In this document: positions 63,089-64,000 of the stretch, piece after piece
Layout: every line of letters starts with the position of its first letter
How positions within the stretch are numbered: the first letter of the stretch is position 1
NCBI RefSeq assembly: GCF_001591405.1
Contig: NZ_BCUV01000007.1
Coordinates: 806,001-870,000 of the forward strand
Length of the DNA stretch: 64,000 bases
Source: Janibacter terrae NBRC 107853
GTDB taxonomy: Bacteria > Actinomycetota > Actinomycetes > Actinomycetales > Dermatophilaceae
Direction of reading: 5' to 3'
The notes under the pieces: model-generated
The model's database searches: none
What the model saw: the letters and a program-made list of their open reading frames with translations, nothing else
What the model was told of the DNA's origin: nothing
Program-made: the position numbers and the translations under genes

Positions 63089-63729
63089 CGGGCCCACCCC
63101 AGCTCGCGGAGATGGGCCGACCAGCCCATGGCGAGCAGCGAGGTGAGGCGCCGCACGTCCTTGGGAGAGCTGGAGCGGACGTGGACGAAGAGCCCGTCCA
63201 TGAGCACCATGTGGGTCCGCGCGACGCGCTGGGCGGCAGCGAGCCGCGCGCTCTCGTCGGGGAAGGCCTCGGGGAGGAGCACCTCGGTCCACCACCTCGC
63301 CATCGCGTCCTCGGTGTCACGGCGCACGTCGAGGTAGCGCGCGCGGGCCTCGGGCTGCTTGACCCGCTTCTGCAGGGTGAGCAGCAGGCCGAGCTGCCAG
63401 AACTGAGGGGTGTCGACGAGCGACTGCGCGGCGCGCTGGAAGCGCTGCTCGACCCGCTCGCGCAGGTCCTCCGGCTCGGCCCGCTCCACCCACGTCGGGG
63501 CGGTCGGGCGCCACTGACGGTACGAGTACTCGAGGGTCGCCGCGAGCAGCTGGTCCTTGTTGCCGAAGTGCCAGTAGATCGAGCTGGCCGGCAGGCCCGT
63601 GCGCTCCACCACCTTGGCGACCGTCGTGCCGTCGTAGCCTGAGGTCGCGGCGATCTCCAGCGTCGCCCGCAGGATCGACTCCTTGGACTCCTCGCCCTGC
63701 TTGTGGACGCGGTCGGTCTTGCGCGGCAT
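63085..63729 (-). CDS. TetR-family regulator (first of a two-gene unit)
   Basis: 214-residue regulator with ILRATLEIAATSGYDGTTVAKVVERTGLPASSIYWHFGNKDQLLAATL and a helical ligand domain. GAGGGGG before the ATG at 63729 supports this start; an upstream in-frame ATG lacks one. About 30% similar in appearance to its neighbour, so an old duplication is likely. It is the better candidate for binding TGTAG-N6-CTACA, being divergent from the gene with that site. Confidence 0.85.
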   Translation of the reverse strand: MPRKTDRVHKQGEESKESILRATLEIAATSGYDGTTVAKVVERTGLPASSIYWHFGNKDQLLAATLEYSYRQWRPTAPTWVERAEPEDLRERVEQRFQRAAQSLVDTPQFWQLGLLLTLQKRVKQPEARARYLDVRRDTEDAMARWWTEVLLPEAFPDESARLAAAQRVARTHMVLMDGLFVHVRSSSPKDVRRLTSLLAMGWSAHLRELGWAR

Positions 63730-63865
63730 GCCACCCCCTCGGGTCTCGTTCGGTCCGCCTCGAGCAGGGCCGGTGCTGGAAGCGATCCTACAGGGATCGA
63801 TGCCGTCTGGCGCGGAATCCTGCGACGGAGGCTTGATCAACCCCCTTCGCGATGGCTACTCTCGC

Positions 63866-63881
63866 TGTAGCAACCACTACA
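63866..63881. promoter_or_regulatory. TGTAG-N6-CTACA operator before the flavin-reductase-like gene
   Basis: TGTAGCAACCACTACA, 46 nt upstream of the ATG at 63928, in the spacer between that gene and the divergent TetR pair. Related to the site at 45761-45776. Confidence 0.6.
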
Positions 63882-63927
63882 GGCTTCCCCCGTGGGGCCG
63901 TCATCCGAGACTCAACGAGGAGCTCAC

Positions 63928-64000
63928 ATGGCAGCGGACCAGGCGCTCGAGCGCCGCTTCGACGACGCGACCTTCCGCGAGGTCCTCGGCCACTACCCGA
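63928..64000 (+). CDS. Start of a flavin-reductase-like gene (3' end outside window)
   Basis: Only 24 residues are visible: MAADQALERRFDDATFREVL then GHYP. The pattern FREVLGHYP is how many flavin-reductase-domain proteins (partners of two-component flavin monooxygenases) begin, usually continuing TGVTVVT. GAGGAG lies upstream of the ATG. The assignment rests on this short N-terminus and the catabolic context. Confidence 0.5.
   Translation, partial: MAADQALERRFDDATFREVLGHYP

Noticed and set aside
47118-64000. Phenol cluster as a recently acquired genomic island
   Set aside because: No integrase, transposase, flanking tRNA, direct repeats or obvious base-composition shift; the CGAAGGGG word is as frequent here as elsewhere.

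Overview
The window is very GC-rich, densely coded actinobacterial DNA with many GTG starts and 1-4 nt ATGA/GTGA start-stop overlaps. Two blocks are typical of Actinobacteria: the FhaA-FhaB-PstP-RodA-PbpA-PknB block with CrgA, rhomboid and cyclophilin nearby, and gyrB-gyrA-DUF3566-tRNA-Ile-DLW-39-like protein-tRNA-Ala. The overall look suggests a member of the Intrasporangiaceae (Janibacter/Knoellia-like). The genus is an inference, because nothing in the window fixes it.

Layout. 1-4.4 kb: patatin-like hydrolase (cut by the window edge), transglutaminase, and a fused ATP-grasp/alpha-E protein. 4.4-9.4 kb: secreted endonuclease-like protein, ArsR regulator with an MFS transporter, NnrD and a histidine phosphatase. 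9.4-14.6 kb: remnant of an acyl-CoA dehydrogenase, then a beta-oxidation operon (thiolase, FadB-like, CoA-transferase) with a divergent TetR. 14.6-21 kb: small zinc-ribbon protein, NYN protein, RibD-like protein, enoyl-CoA hydratase, flavohaemoprotein, AraC regulator with amidase, tRNA-Leu. 21-23 kb: tandem repeat, MerR with DUF4188 protein, DUF3253 protein. 23-36.2 kb: cell-wall/cell-division signalling block. 36.3-43 kb: meta-cleavage-type hydrolase and the gyrase/tRNA block. 43-47 kb: lipoproteins, a beta-lactamase-like protein and an exported metallo-hydrolase.

47-64 kb is an almost complete phenol/catechol meta-cleavage pathway. It contains a multicomponent phenol hydroxylase (dmpL, M, N, O, P plus an unknown protein in the dmpK position), a catechol 2,3-dioxygenase with its ferredoxin (dmpB, dmpQ), and the lower pathway (dmpC, I, H, G, F, E). 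The one missing step, hydrolysis of 2-hydroxymuconic semialdehyde, can be supplied by the DmpD-like hydrolase at 36.3-37.1 kb. Together they would take phenol through catechol to pyruvate and acetyl-CoA. Five regulators are embedded: two IclR, one AraC, two TetR. A dyad GTTCC-N7-GGAAC recurs at the three catabolic promoter regions and, with one mismatch, at the second IclR gene, which suggests a single IclR regulon. A different dyad, TGTAG-N6-CTACA, sits before the exported metallo-hydrolase and before the last (flavin-reductase-like) gene.

Across the whole window the octamer CGAAGGGG/CCCCTTCG is strikingly frequent in both orientations, inside genes, between genes, and as inverted pairs forming terminators. 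Other unexplained structure includes a cluster of DnaA boxes between crgA and the rhomboid gene, clustered CCTAGG-centred palindromes in the phenol region, and a recurrent -10-like motif 6-7 nt before start codons, suggesting widespread leaderless transcripts. I saw no CRISPR array, insertion sequence, prophage or rRNA gene.
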